A stretch of DNA of 32,422 bases from a virus, in IMG/VR virus record IMGVR_UViG_3300047157_000154, positions 1-32,422 of that record, one strand, 5' to 3'. Position numbers and translations under genes: made by a program. Within the stretch, counting starts at the first letter, position 1. The number at the start of each line of letters is the position of its first letter. This document shows, piece after piece, positions 1-8,002 of this stretch. The notes beneath the pieces are model-generated. The model saw nothing but the letters and a program-made list of their open reading frames with translations. It did not search any database and was not told the origin of the DNA.

Positions 1-385
1 TAACGACGTCTTAAGAGCTAGAGCGGAGCAAGAAACTCTAACTACTACTCAAGATATCCCTGTAAACAAAGCAGGTACTGAATTTAATATAGCAACGGAT
101 GCAATAGTATTTACGTTACCGGCTATTTCTTCAGAAAATATAGGAATGGAATTTACTTTCCGTAATACGGGAGCGGACGGTAATAACATTATTACGCTTA
201 GTCCTGCGGCAACGGATGCGATCCACGGAACTGTAGCGGCTGTACAATCGGGCGGTGTAGATAATAAAGATTGGATCAATACAAAAGCAACTGCTAATAA
301 AGGCGATTGGTGTTCGATCAAAGCCGTAGCGTTAACCGACTGGTATTTAACAGGAGGAGACGGCGTTTGGGCAAGTGAAGCATAA
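1..385 (+). CDS. Capsid decoration-like protein, 3' part (5' part at 32400-32422)
   Basis: The reading frame is open from base 2 to the stop at 383-385 and has no start codon of its own at the left edge. Joining the right end of the window (ATG at 32400, 23 bases) to base 1 gives an uninterrupted 135-residue protein beginning MSTTTTTSNDVLRARAEQ. It lies just before the major capsid gene and after a scaffold-like gene, which suits a head decoration or head-fibre role. The C-terminal part is rich in beta-type, Gly/Thr/Asp sequence and ends in WYLTGGDGVWASEA, a style common in small phage head-surface proteins. No catalytic motif is seen. Function is inferred from position; the join across the window ends is strongly supported by frame. 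Confidence 0.7.
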   Translation, partial: NDVLRARAEQETLTTTQDIPVNKAGTEFNIATDAIVFTLPAISSENIGMEFTFRNTGADGNNIITLSPAATDAIHGTVAAVQSGGVDNKDWINTKATANKGDWCSIKAVALTDWYLTGGDGVWASEA

Positions 386-409
386 TAATTAATAAATAAA
401 AAAAATACA

Positions 410-1339
410 ATGGCAACAACTAATTCATTAACAACCACATATAGCGGTGAGTTCGCTGGTCAGTACATCTCGGCAGCACTTTTAAGTGGTTCAACTTTGG
501 ACAACGGATTAATTACCGTTAAACCAAATATTAAATTTCAAGAAGTTATTAAAAAAGTAGCTTCTGACGATATCGTAAAAGATGCAACGTGCGACTTCGA
601 TCCGACATCGACTTTGACATTAACTGAGCGTATAATTACACCGTCAAATCAACAAGTAAACTTACAACTTTGTAAAAAAGATTTTCAAAACGATTGGGAT
701 GCTATCTCTATGGGCTATTCGGCTTTTGATAGTTTACCTAGTTCTTTTGCTGATTTCTTAATCGGTCACGTATCGGAAAAAGTAGCTCAAAGAACGGAGC
801 AATCAATTTGGAACGGAGCAGCTGCAACGGCTGGACAGTTCGGAGGATTTAAAGAGCTTATGTTAGCCGACGCGGACGTAACGGACGTTGGAGCGGGAGC
901 TGCGGTTACTTCGGCAAACGTAGTAGAAAAATTAGGACTCGTAGTAGATGCGATTGGTAGCTCGCTCTATACAAGCGATGACCTATTTATTTATGTATCT
1001 CAGAACGTAGCAAGAGCATACGTAAGAGCATTAGGTGGTTTCTCTGTCGCGGCAACTTCAAACGCGGGTACTGACAATAAAGGTACTCAATGGTTTAACG
1101 GAGGAGCGCTTTCGTTTGATGGCGTAAAGCTTGCGGTAGCTAACGGATTAGCGGATAACACTATGGTAGCTGCGGAGAAATCAAATCTTTATTTTGGAAC
1201 CGGTCTTTTATCGGATCATAACGAAGTGAAGGTGATCGATATGGCGGATATTGATGGAAGCCAGAATGTAAGAATCGTAATGCGATTTACGGCTGGAGTT
1301 CAGTACGGGATCGGAAGCGACATCGTACTATATTCGTAA
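410..1339 (+). CDS. Major capsid protein
   Basis: This 309-residue protein follows the protease, scaffold-like and decoration-like genes, the standard place of a major capsid protein. Its sequence is of the kind found in capsid proteins of Bacteroidota siphoviruses: a flexible Ser/Thr-rich N-terminus, a helical segment around residues 100-135 (FADFLIGHVSEKVAQRTEQ), and a C-terminal beta region with VRIVMRFTAGVQYGIGSDIV typical of the end of HK97-fold capsid proteins. There is no long N-terminal delta domain, consistent with a separate scaffold gene upstream. The start ATG is 24 bases after the previous stop in an A-rich leader. A terminator-like hairpin follows. The identification rests on order and sequence character, not on a database search. 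Confidence 0.8.
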   Translation: MATTNSLTTTYSGEFAGQYISAALLSGSTLDNGLITVKPNIKFQEVIKKVASDDIVKDATCDFDPTSTLTLTERIITPSNQQVNLQLCKKDFQNDWDAISMGYSAFDSLPSSFADFLIGHVSEKVAQRTEQSIWNGAAATAGQFGGFKELMLADADVTDVGAGAAVTSANVVEKLGLVVDAIGSSLYTSDDLFIYVSQNVARAYVRALGGFSVAATSNAGTDNKGTQWFNGGALSFDGVKLAVANGLADNTMVAAEKSNLYFGTGLLSDHNEVKVIDMADIDGSQNVRIVMRFTAGVQYGIGSDIVLYS

Positions 1340-1356
1340 TAGTTAATTAATCAATT

Positions 1357-1398
1357 AAAAGGGTGGGTAAGCCAATAGTGCCTACTCACCTTTTTTTT
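1357..1398 (+). terminator. Rho-independent terminator after the capsid gene
   Basis: GGTGGGTA at 1362-1369 pairs with TACTCACC at 1383-1390 (8 bp, one G-U), flanked by an A4 run and followed by T8 at 1391-1398. It lies 18 bases after the capsid stop and may reduce transcription into the tail tube gene. Confidence 0.8.
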
Positions 1399-1412
1399 AT
1401 AAAAATATACAG

Positions 1413-1961
1413 ATGGCTTGTGATTTAACAAAAGGTAGAAAAGAACCGTGTAAAGATTCGGTTGGTGGTATTAAAGCTGTTTTCTTTGCAGACTTTGGCG
1501 ATATTACTATAGCCTACGACGGTACGGATACGGACGTGGTAGACGATTTAGGAACGGTAACGGTATTTCGTTACGATTTGAAAGGTAATTCTTCGTTTGA
1601 ACAAACGATTACCTCTTCAAGAGAAAATGGTACGACTTTCTTTGAGCAAACATTAAACCTTACTCTAAAGAAATTAACGGTACAAGATAATAAAGAGCTG
1701 AAATTAATGAGTTTCGGGCGTCCGCATATTATAGTGCAGGATTACAACGGTAACGCTTTCCTAATGGGAGCGGAACACGGATGCGACGTGAGCGGCGGTA
1801 CGATTGTGACTGGATCGGGAATGTCGGAATTAAGCGGATATACGCTAACTTTCGTAGCGAATGAGCAAGTTCCTGCAAACTTCCTAGAAGGTGCAACGGA
1901 AGCTAATCCCTTTGCCGGTTTAACGGGTACGGTAACCGTAACGGCGGGTACAAATTCTTAA
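1413..1961 (+). CDS. Probable major tail tube protein
   Basis: This 182-residue protein starts MACDLTKGRKEPCKDSVGG and continues with beta-rich sequence containing FRYDLKGNSSFEQTITSSRE and LTLKKLTVQDNKELKLMSFG, a pattern I associate with tail tube proteins of flavobacterial siphoviruses. It sits immediately after the capsid gene between two strong terminators, so it can be made as an abundant separate message, as expected for a tube subunit. The C-terminal AGLTGTVTVTAGTNS resembles an Ig-like or disordered tail end. No other tube candidate stands out among the tail genes at 21.7-30.4 kb. The assignment is by recall of family character and position. Confidence 0.6.
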   Translation: MACDLTKGRKEPCKDSVGGIKAVFFADFGDITIAYDGTDTDVVDDLGTVTVFRYDLKGNSSFEQTITSSRENGTTFFEQTLNLTLKKLTVQDNKELKLMSFGRPHIIVQDYNGNAFLMGAEHGCDVSGGTIVTGSGMSELSGYTLTFVANEQVPANFLEGATEANPFAGLTGTVTVTAGTNS

Positions 1962-1985
1962 TAGGGTTTTTATTTGGTAAAATTA

Positions 1986-2011
1986 GGGGGTTTTTAGCCC
2001 CCTTTTTTTTT
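1986..2011. terminator. Bidirectional terminator between convergent genes
   Basis: GGGGG at 1986-1990 and CCCCC at 1998-2002 form a hairpin with a 7-base loop, followed by T9 at 2003-2011. An A/T-rich flank on the other side lets it also serve the leftward gene whose stop is at 2010-2012. Confidence 0.8.
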
Positions 2012-2345
2012 ATACTACTAAAGCGGCGTAAAATCTATTAGGATCGTAGAACTTTATAGTACCATACCATTTTTGACCTCCGTCGTAACAAACGGTAATA
2101 GTATTATTTGGAGCTATTATTTTAGAGTCTCCGTATTCCGTACCTTCTAAATCATCAATATACCAACCGCTAGGAGCGTTTTCAACTTTTAATACTAATT
2201 TTTCTAAGTTGTATTCGCTTCTTTCTAAAAAAACTTTACGTCCTTTATTGTCTTCGCCTATATATTTACGATTAGCAATTTTTAAAGCTTTTTCGTTTTG
2301 TTCTTTTTGTAACATTTCTATTAATTGTTGTCTTGAATTTTCCAT
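2010..2345 (-). CDS. Small protein of unknown function, the only leftward gene
   Basis: The gene encodes 111 residues from an ATG at 2343-2345 (MENSRQQLIEMLQKEQ). A longer in-frame ORF reaches 2405, but that extension runs through the promoter and leader, so the internal ATG is preferred. The N-terminal third is a Lys/Glu/Gln-rich helix and the rest alternates like a small beta domain (SGWYIDDLEGTEYGD). I do not recognise the family. It is a single gene inserted in the opposite direction between the tail tube gene and the portal operon, with its own host-type promoter and a shared terminator, as expected for a moron or host-takeover gene. Its promoter shares a palindrome with the accessory gene at 20446. 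Confidence 0.7.
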   Translation of the reverse strand: MENSRQQLIEMLQKEQNEKALKIANRKYIGEDNKGRKVFLERSEYNLEKLVLKVENAPSGWYIDDLEGTEYGDSKIIAPNNTITVCYDGGQKWYGTIKFYDPNRFYAALVV

Positions 2346-2366
2346 TTTATTTGTTTTTGTTATTGT

Positions 2367-2406
2367 TTTACTTTGTAAATATACAACCTTTTTAGATATA
2401 AACAAA
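2367..2406 (-). promoter_or_regulatory. Leftward host-type promoter with palindromic element
   Basis: On the minus strand TTTG (plus-strand CAAA 2403-2406) is followed after 19 bases by TATATTTA (plus 2376-2383), close to the Bacteroidota TTG / TAnnTTTG consensus. Overlapping the second box is the perfect palindrome TTTAC-TTT-GTAAA at 2367-2379 (plus-strand reading), also found at the promoter before 20446. The leader to the start codon is rich in A and C. Confidence 0.6.
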
Positions 2407-2437
2407 TAATAAACAATTTATTTTAATATTTAATTTA

Positions 2438-2464
2438 ACAAAAAACAAGTTTTTTTATTATATA
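2438..2464 (+). promoter_or_regulatory. Late-promoter-like signal (ACAA-N14-TATTATATA)
   Basis: ACAA at 2438-2441, 14 bases, then TATTATATA at 2456-2464; the ATG of the next gene begins at 2468. The same arrangement with the same spacings occurs before 21699, 30392 and 31780. If TATTAT is a -10 element, the first transcribed base would be the A of the start codon, giving a leaderless message for the portal operon. Confidence 0.6.
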
Positions 2465-2467
2465 TAT

Positions 2468-2815
2468 ATGATAGTATTGCAAGAAACTAACAACGCTCAA
2501 AATATAAACTTTATACCTAGAGAATATACCGCCGGAGCTTCTTATACTTTTAATATAGTAGACGAAACTCAAAATAAAAGCGTATATAGTCAAGCGACAA
2601 CCGGAGTAACTCAAAACCTATACTATAATAGATATAGCGCTTCTTTTACAACCTTAAAACAAGGTATTTACTATATGCTTACCGTTTTATCCGGTACAAA
2701 CGTTATCTTTAAGGACAAAATATACTGTACTAATCAAACCGATTTACCTCAATATACAATTAATAGCGGAGAGTATACTTCTAACGATACTACAAACGAA
2801 TTTATTACAATATAA
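2468..2815 (+). CDS. Conserved phage structural-region protein
   Basis: The protein has 115 residues and is predicted mainly beta (NFIPREYTAGASYTFNIVDE, YSASFTTLKQGIYYMLTVLS). No signal peptide, membrane segment or catalytic motif is visible. It is the first gene of the portal operon and its stop overlaps the portal start by one base (TAATG), so the two are translationally coupled. Proteins of this shape are frequent next to portals in Bacteroidota phages, and a minor head or tail role is likely. The start ATG lies four bases after the late-promoter-like box. Confidence 0.6.
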   Translation: MIVLQETNNAQNINFIPREYTAGASYTFNIVDETQNKSVYSQATTGVTQNLYYNRYSASFTTLKQGIYYMLTVLSGTNVIFKDKIYCTNQTDLPQYTINSGEYTSNDTTNEFITI

Positions 2816-4743
2816 TGGAGAACCTACATATAGTTAATTTAGCCTCTTATAATAGACCTCAAATATCCGAAGACAAGCAAAGAGAATGGGTGAATTACGG
2901 AGACGATAATAATTACTACCAATATCTTATAGATTTATATACCAATTCTACAACTAATAACGCAATTATTAACGGTATAGCAAATATGATATATGGTAAA
3001 GGAATTGACGCTCTTAACAATAGTCAAAAGCCTAACGAATACGCCGCTATGCGATCTATAGTATCGGATCATTGTTTAAGAAAAGTTTGCTTGGATCTTA
3101 AATTACTAGGAGAGGGATCTTTTCAAGTTCTTTATCAAGATAGTAAAGTAATAAAGGCGGAGCATTTTCCTAGACAAACTCTTAGACCGGAAAAATGTAA
3201 CGAAGACGGAAAGATAGAAGCTTATTATTACGCTCCCGATTGGACTAAAGTAAAGCCAAACGATAAACCTCAACGAATCGCTTCTTTTGGATTTGGTAAC
3301 GGTAAAGAACCGGAAATTAAAATATGTAAGAGATACGTTTCCGGCTACGATTATATATGTCCCGTCGATTACCAAGGCGGACTAGCTTACGCGGAACTAG
3401 AAAGCGAGATATCTGATTACCTTATTAACGACGTTCAAAATAACTTTTCGGGCACCAAAATCGTAAATTTTAATAACGGTTCACCGGACGTTAATCAACA
3501 ACTCCAAATTAAAAACGACGTAATGCGAAAGCTTACCGGCGCAAGAGGAGAGAAAGTAATAATAGCTTTTAATAATAACGCTGAAAGCAAAACAACGGTA
3601 GACGATATACCCTTAAACGACGCTCCGGCTCATTACGAATACTTATCTAACGAATGTAGTAATAAGTTAATTGTAGCGCATAGAGTTACAAGTCCTTTAC
3701 TTTTAGGAATAAGAAACGATAGTAACGGACTAGGATCAAACGCGGACGAAATAAAAACCGCCGCTTTACTTTTTGACAATATAACTATAAAGCCTTACCA
3801 AGATCTTTTAGTCGATTGTATAGACGATATACTAGCCGTTAACGATATAAGCCTTAAACTCTATTTTAAGACGTTACAACCGCTTTCTTTTATAGAATCG
3901 GACAATCTAGTAACGGACGAAGCTAGAGAGGAAGAGACGGGCGTTAAAAGAGATTTAAGCTTAAAAAGTCAAGTAGTAGATAAAGATTTTGCTATTATAG
4001 ACGATCGTTTAGCTTACGCAACTAAAGAAATGGCTATCGAAGGAGCTAAAAATATAGGATGCGAAGGTTATCACGAACACGAGTACGAGGGTAAGATTTG
4101 GTTTATGCCTTGCGAAGAACATAAGCAAAGTAATTTAAACGCCGAAACGGACGATAAAGTATTTGATTTACTCAACGAGTTTGGCGAAGACGAAGATTTA
4201 GAAAATTGGGATTTAGTAGACGAACGTAAAGTCGATTACGATCAAGAAGAAGCTTTAGATAAAATGGTAGGTTTAGCAAGAGTAGGACAAGCGACTCCAA
4301 ATTCTAAAAGTAAGCAAGACGAAACAAATAAAGAAGGGGTACAATTTAGAGTAAGATATCAATACGCTCCTTTAACGGTTTCGGCTAATAGTCGTGAGTT
4401 TTGTAGAAAAATGGTAGCCGCTAGAAAATTATACCGCAAAGAAGATATAATGCAAATGAGTAAACAACCCGTTAACGCCGGTTGGGGTAAAGACGGAGCC
4501 GCTACATACGATATTTGGCTTTACAAAGGCGGAGGATCGTGTCAACATTTTTGGATGCGTAAAACGTATATGAGTAAAAAAATAGGAGAAAAAGCAAACG
4601 TTCCAAAAGACGAAATAAGCGTTAACAAAGCAAAAAAAGAAGGATTCAAACCCGAGACTAACGATACTAAAGTTGCGAAACGTCCTAGAGATATGAAAAA
4701 TAGAGGGTTTATAAAACCTAAAAACTTTACAACACCGAGATAG
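2815..4743 (+). CDS. Portal protein with extra C-terminal region
   Basis: This 642-residue protein has a portal-like core over about residues 1-370: an N-terminal WVNYGDDNNYYQYLIDLY segment, the central GLAYAELESEISDYLINDV, and LKLYFKTLQPLSFIESD at the end of the core, all typical of Bacteroidota phage portals. A Cys/His cluster follows at 416-436 (GCEGYHEHEYEGKIWFMPC then EEH), a possible metal-binding module. Residues 505-642 form a separate basic domain (VRYQYAPLTVSANSREFC, GGGSCQHFWMRKTYMSKK) that is not part of the dodecameric portal fold as I know it; it may be a fused minor head or morphogenesis domain. It sits between the small protein at 2468 and the head-tail adaptor. The core assignment is firm in character; the role of the tail domain is unknown. 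Confidence 0.8.
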   Translation: MENLHIVNLASYNRPQISEDKQREWVNYGDDNNYYQYLIDLYTNSTTNNAIINGIANMIYGKGIDALNNSQKPNEYAAMRSIVSDHCLRKVCLDLKLLGEGSFQVLYQDSKVIKAEHFPRQTLRPEKCNEDGKIEAYYYAPDWTKVKPNDKPQRIASFGFGNGKEPEIKICKRYVSGYDYICPVDYQGGLAYAELESEISDYLINDVQNNFSGTKIVNFNNGSPDVNQQLQIKNDVMRKLTGARGEKVIIAFNNNAESKTTVDDIPLNDAPAHYEYLSNECSNKLIVAHRVTSPLLLGIRNDSNGLGSNADEIKTAALLFDNITIKPYQDLLVDCIDDILAVNDISLKLYFKTLQPLSFIESDNLVTDEAREEETGVKRDLSLKSQVVDKDFAIIDDRLAYATKEMAIEGAKNIGCEGYHEHEYEGKIWFMPCEEHKQSNLNAETDDKVFDLLNEFGEDEDLENWDLVDERKVDYDQEEALDKMVGLARVGQATPNSKSKQDETNKEGVQFRVRYQYAPLTVSANSREFCRKMVAARKLYRKEDIMQMSKQPVNAGWGKDGAATYDIWLYKGGGSCQHFWMRKTYMSKKIGEKANVPKDEISVNKAKKEGFKPETNDTKVAKRPRDMKNRGFIKPKNFTTPR

Positions 4744-4745
4744 TT

Positions 4746-5249
4746 ATGGCAGAGGCATTATTTGTAACTAGAAAAGATATAGTTAAGTATACTTCGGTAT
4801 CCGGGGGACTTGATACGGATCGTTTTATACAGTACGTTAAGATCGCGCAAAATATACATATACAAAACTATATAGGAACGGATCTTTATAATAAGATTTC
4901 TACCGATATTATAGCGGGTAATTTAGCGGGTAATTACGCTACCCTTGTTGAGACGCATATAAAGCCTTGTTTGGTACATTGGGCTATGGTTGAATATTTA
5001 CCTTGGGCGGCTTATAGAGTCTCTAATAAAGGTATCTCTAAAGGGACTAGCGAAAACTCCGATAGCGTTTCAAAGGAAGAGGTAGACTTTTTAGTAGAAA
5101 AAGAAAGAAAGACGGCTCAATATTATACCGATAGAATGATAGAACACTTCTCTTTTTACGCGGCTAGTTTATACCCGGAATATTATAGTAATAATAACGA
5201 CGACGTTTTTCCGGATAAAAGCGCGGATTATACAGGTTGGGTTATATGA
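4746..5249 (+). CDS. Head-tail connector / adaptor protein
   Basis: The protein has 167 residues, is mostly helical, and matches the general form of DUF6712-type connector proteins of Bacteroidota phages: TRKDIVKYTSVSGGLDTDRF near the N-terminus, a run with IQNYIGTDLYNKI around residues 37-49, and PCLVHWAMVEYLPWAAYRVS around 75-95. The start is 2 bases after the portal stop. Such adaptors bind below the portal ring and receive the tail. The assignment is from family resemblance and from its place directly after the portal. Confidence 0.65.
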   Translation: MAEALFVTRKDIVKYTSVSGGLDTDRFIQYVKIAQNIHIQNYIGTDLYNKISTDIIAGNLAGNYATLVETHIKPCLVHWAMVEYLPWAAYRVSNKGISKGTSENSDSVSKEEVDFLVEKERKTAQYYTDRMIEHFSFYAASLYPEYYSNNNDDVFPDKSADYTGWVI

Positions 5250-5338
5250 TTAAAAAAAAATACAAACCTAAACAACAAAACGTAGTTAAGTTAAAAAACT
5301 ACTTAGAGAAGATATATAACAAAAACGTAAAAAAGTAA
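5246..5338 (+). CDS. Very basic 30-residue protein
   Basis: A short ORF overlaps the adaptor stop (ATGA) and encodes MIKKKYKPKQQNVVKLKNYL plus ten more residues, about a third of them Lys. The overlap and the similarity in style to other short basic phage proteins support translation. It may bind DNA or RNA, or act as a small virion component; nothing more can be said. Confidence 0.45.
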   Translation: MIKKKYKPKQQNVVKLKNYLEKIYNKNVKK

Positions 5339-5345
5339 TTATAAT
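5319..5345 (+). promoter_or_regulatory. Weak copy of the late-promoter-like signal
   Basis: ACAA at 5319-5322, 14 bases, then AATTATAAT at 5337-5345 (6 of 9 match TATTATATA), with the next ATG at 5349, the same four-base offset as the strong copies. It would serve the fibre cassette. The degenerate box makes this the least certain site. Confidence 0.35.
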
Positions 5346-5348
5346 AGT

Positions 5349-5555
5349 ATGGCTAATAATATAAATTGGGGTAAAGTTTATTGTAATATGGAAACTAATT
5401 CTGCTTGGGGAGCGGATGAAGCATATACAACTGAATTTATACCCGATTTTTCTGCTCCAAGTTGTTGGACTTTAGTACCTGCGTTTACAGCGGATACAAC
5501 ATTATACAAAGCAGATACAACATTATTTACAGCAGATGCAACACAAATAACATAA
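5349..5555 (+). CDS. Small appendage-region protein with C-terminal heptad repeats
   Basis: A 68-residue protein begins MANNINWGKVYCNMETNSAW, an opening I associate with short proteins beside marine phage fibre genes. The C-terminal third consists of three 7-residue repeats, TADTTLY, KADTTLF and TADATQI. It is the first gene of the fibre cassette and lies 9 bases before the large fibre gene. A role in fibre attachment or as a minor fibre component is likely but not shown. Confidence 0.55.
   Translation: MANNINWGKVYCNMETNSAWGADEAYTTEFIPDFSAPSCWTLVPAFTADTTLYKADTTLFTADATQIT
5487..5549 (+). repeat. Three 21-bp tandem units coding 7-residue repeats
   Basis: Units at 5487-5507, 5508-5528 and 5529-5549 share the core GC(A/G)GAT(A/G)CAACA, in frame with the 5349 gene. 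In-frame repeats in fibre-region genes can change copy number by slippage. Confidence 0.7.
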
Positions 5556-5564
5556 TATAAAAAA

Positions 5565-6323
5565 ATGGCTAAACAGACGATAAATATAGGAACTACTGCA
5601 AATGATGGCACAGGCTCAACCTTACGAGATGCCTTTGATATTTGCAACGATAACTTTACGGAACTGTATACAGACGACGCCGGAGATGTAGGTAGTATAA
5701 CAGCAACTGCACCGATAGCAAGAGATTCAGCAACTGGGGCAGTAACAATCTCTTTAAATGATGGAGGAATTGTTACAGATAAAATAGCAGACGATGCAGT
5801 TACAGCAGATAAACTAGCTAACTCAATTAATACAGCTATAGCAGCTAACACAGCAAAGGTTACTAATGCAACCCATACAGGAGATGTTACAGGTTCGGCA
5901 GCTTTAACAATAGCCGCAGATGCAGTTACTACAGCAAAAGTTTTAAATGATAATATAACTCACGCTAAACTAGAAAACAGATATACAGCAAGTGGAAGTA
6001 TTACAACTTATACAGGAGCAGTAACTGTTGATTGGTCAGCAGCTACTAACTTTGTAATGGGTTCTTCTTTATCAGGAGCAATAGAATTTGATTTTACAAA
6101 CTTCAAAACAGGTCAAGTTTTAACTATTCACAACCTTACAGGTTCGCAAACAATTACTTTAGATTCTAACGCTGCAACAAGTGAAACTTTTAACAAGCTA
6201 GGTGGTAATGACTATGATGGTTCAGCAACGAATGCTTTAATGATAGAATGTATTAGTGATTCAGCAAATGCTGTTTTTAACTATTCAGTATTAACCTATG
6301 TAAGTGATACAACACCAAGCTAA
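5565..6323 (+). CDS. Tail fibre / appendage protein
   Basis: This 252-residue protein starts with QTINIGTTANDGTGSTLRDA then FDICNDNFTELY, the classic N-terminal module of fibre and appendage proteins in marine tailed phages (NIGT..NDGTGD.LR.AF...N.NF.ELY). Residues about 70-150 carry repeated VTADKLA / VTTAKV stretches typical of triple-stranded fibre shafts, and the C-terminal half is beta-rich (QVLTIHNLTGSQTITLDSNA), likely a head or tip domain. It is followed closely by a fibre-accessory gene and a second large fibre gene. The protein is expected on the virion, in host recognition or as a structural appendage. Confidence 0.75.
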   Translation: MAKQTINIGTTANDGTGSTLRDAFDICNDNFTELYTDDAGDVGSITATAPIARDSATGAVTISLNDGGIVTDKIADDAVTADKLANSINTAIAANTAKVTNATHTGDVTGSAALTIAADAVTTAKVLNDNITHAKLENRYTASGSITTYTGAVTVDWSAATNFVMGSSLSGAIEFDFTNFKTGQVLTIHNLTGSQTITLDSNAATSETFNKLGGNDYDGSATNALMIECISDSANAVFNYSVLTYVSDTTPS

Positions 6324-6333
6324 AAAATAAGAT

Positions 6334-6795
6334 ATGAAAGCAATTAATATAGATGGTACAATAAAAACTTATAGCAACCTAAAATCTTTTGGAGGTGCTT
6401 TAGGTTTACAATATTCTAGTGATAGTGATTTAGAAGCACTTGGTTTTTATGATGTAGTAACACCAACAACTAAACAAAGTCAAGAGTTAGGTGCTATTAA
6501 ATGGGATTCTAAAAATAAAGTTTTTACTTATCCTGTTAAGAATAAAACTTATAGTTTATCGGTAGCAGAACTTAAAACACAAAAAATAGAAAACCTAAAA
6601 CATATTTACGGAAGTAAGTTAGGCAAAACTGATTGGTACGTTGTAAGAGCAGCAGAAGGTGGTACAGCAGTACCTAGTGATATAGCTACAGAAAGAAGTG
6701 ATTTAAGAACAGAATGTGCAACTAAAGAAGCAGAAATAAATGCTTTAAGTACAAAAAGTTCTATTATAGATTATCAACTTCCAAGTTATATCTAA
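6334..6795 (+). CDS. Fibre-associated protein, DUF4376-like
   Basis: The protein has 153 residues. The region around residues 90-140 (LGKTDWYVVRAAEGGTAVPS, then DIATERSDLRTECATKEAEI) matches the pattern of the DUF4376-type C-terminal segment of fibre-associated proteins: TDWy..R..e.G..vP.di...R..lR. It lies between two fibre genes and its stop overlaps the next start by one base. It may help assemble fibres or form part of the appendage. Base composition is CpG-poor like its neighbours and unlike the core genome. Confidence 0.6.
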   Translation: MKAINIDGTIKTYSNLKSFGGALGLQYSSDSDLEALGFYDVVTPTTKQSQELGAIKWDSKNKVFTYPVKNKTYSLSVAELKTQKIENLKHIYGSKLGKTDWYVVRAAEGGTAVPSDIATERSDLRTECATKEAEINALSTKSSIIDYQLPSYI

Positions 6796-7862
6796 TGGGT
6801 TTAGGAAAAAAGAAAATACTTTCACAAGGTGCTAGTGATGATGGTGGTTATTTTGAAACTATTACTTATGGAGGAACAGGCAGCACACAATCTACTAACT
6901 CTCTGTCAAGTCAAAGTGGTACGATAGATTTTCAACCAGATTTAATTTGGTTTAAAAATAGAACAGGTGCTTATCCATATCAAATGTATAATAGTATAAC
7001 AGGTGTTGATAAATTTTTAAATACAGGAGTAGCTACTACAATTGGAAGTTACACAGGAACAGGAGCAGAGATTAATGATTCTGGTAATGATTTAATGAGT
7101 TTTAACTCAAATGGTTTTACTATAGGAGCTCCAACTTTTGGAAGCGTTAATGAAGTTGGTTTTAATCACGTTGCGTGGTGTTTTAAAGCAGGAGGTGCGG
7201 CAGTATCAAATACAGATGGAAATGTTACTGCACAAGTTTCAGCTAATCAAGCAGCAGGTTTTAGTATTGCTTCTTATACAGGAAATGGAGCAGCAAATGC
7301 TACTGTAGGACACGGACTCGGTGCAGTACCTGAACTAATAATTACAAGGAATAGAAATGGAAGTTTTTGGAATGTGGGTTCACCATATATAGGAGGGTTT
7401 TCTAATTATATGACTTTAAATAATGGTGATGCATCCCTTGTATCTGGCTCACCTTTTAATGGTACAGCACCTACATCAAGCGTTGTTACTTTTGGAACTT
7501 ATAGTGCAACTAATGGCTCTAATGGCCCTATGATTATGTATTGTTTTCGTTCTGTGGCAGGAGTACAAAAAGTTGGGAGTTATACAGGAAGTGGTTCAAG
7601 TGGTAAGAGTGTTACTACAGGATTTCAACCTAGATTTTTAATGATAAAAGCGACTAGTTTTGGAAATGGTTATTGGTTTATACTAGATAACCAAAGAGCA
7701 ACATCTGGAACAAATGGCAAAAAAGCACTTTGGGCGAATACACTTCTTGCAGAAGGTAGTACAGATTATGATGTTCGTTTTGATGCTACAGGATTTACAT
7801 TATTAAATACAGATTCACACCTAAACCAAAGCTATAATTATTTATACCTAGCAATAGCATAA
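6795..7862 (+). CDS. Tail fibre protein with repeated beta domains
   Basis: The 355-residue protein carries repeated modules of a type frequent in marine phage fibres: DFQPDLIWFKNRTGAYPYQM near residue 46, then HVAWCFKAGG, SANQAAGFSIASYTGNGAAN and VGHGLGAVPELIITRNRNGS in the middle, and GFQPRFLMIKAT near the end. Each unit alternates a 'P.L.(I/W).K.R' strand with a 'SYTG.G' strand. No catalytic site is visible. It is likely the receptor-binding or distal fibre part. The next ORF begins in an overlapping TAATG. Confidence 0.7.
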   Translation: MGLGKKKILSQGASDDGGYFETITYGGTGSTQSTNSLSSQSGTIDFQPDLIWFKNRTGAYPYQMYNSITGVDKFLNTGVATTIGSYTGTGAEINDSGNDLMSFNSNGFTIGAPTFGSVNEVGFNHVAWCFKAGGAAVSNTDGNVTAQVSANQAAGFSIASYTGNGAANATVGHGLGAVPELIITRNRNGSFWNVGSPYIGGFSNYMTLNNGDASLVSGSPFNGTAPTSSVVTFGTYSATNGSNGPMIMYCFRSVAGVQKVGSYTGSGSSGKSVTTGFQPRFLMIKATSFGNGYWFILDNQRATSGTNGKKALWANTLLAEGSTDYDVRFDATGFTLLNTDSHLNQSYNYLYLAIA

Positions 7863-8002
7863 TGGAACAATTAAAGATTTATGGTTTTAACGCAATAGCA
7901 TTAGCTTTTTCGGTTAGTTCTATAAATCCTATTTTACAAGCTGTTTCTTTATTATTAGCAATAGCATATACAATAATTAGTATTAGTAAAAAATTAAAAT
8001 AA
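7862..8002 (+). CDS. Small membrane protein, holin candidate
   Basis: A 46-residue ORF overlaps the stop of the fibre gene and the start of the next gene by one base each. It encodes MEQLKIYGFNAIALAFSVSS followed by a hydrophobic stretch (ILQAVSLLLAIAYTIISI) and a Lys-rich end. One or two membrane spans are likely, with the positive end inside. Its place at the head of a run of small membrane proteins and a peptidase suits a holin-type role. Confidence 0.55.
   Translation: MEQLKIYGFNAIALAFSVSSINPILQAVSLLLAIAYTIISISKKLK

Noticed and set aside
49-438. Long leftward ORF opposite the decoration-like gene
   Set aside because: Shadow of the rightward gene and capsid start; hydrophobic low-complexity translation without family character.
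2346-2405. N-terminal extension of the leftward gene
   Set aside because: It translates the promoter and palindrome region.
5378-5851. 157-codon leftward ORF
   Set aside because: Lies opposite two well-supported fibre genes; Val/Ala/Ser-rich shadow caused by repeats on the other strand.
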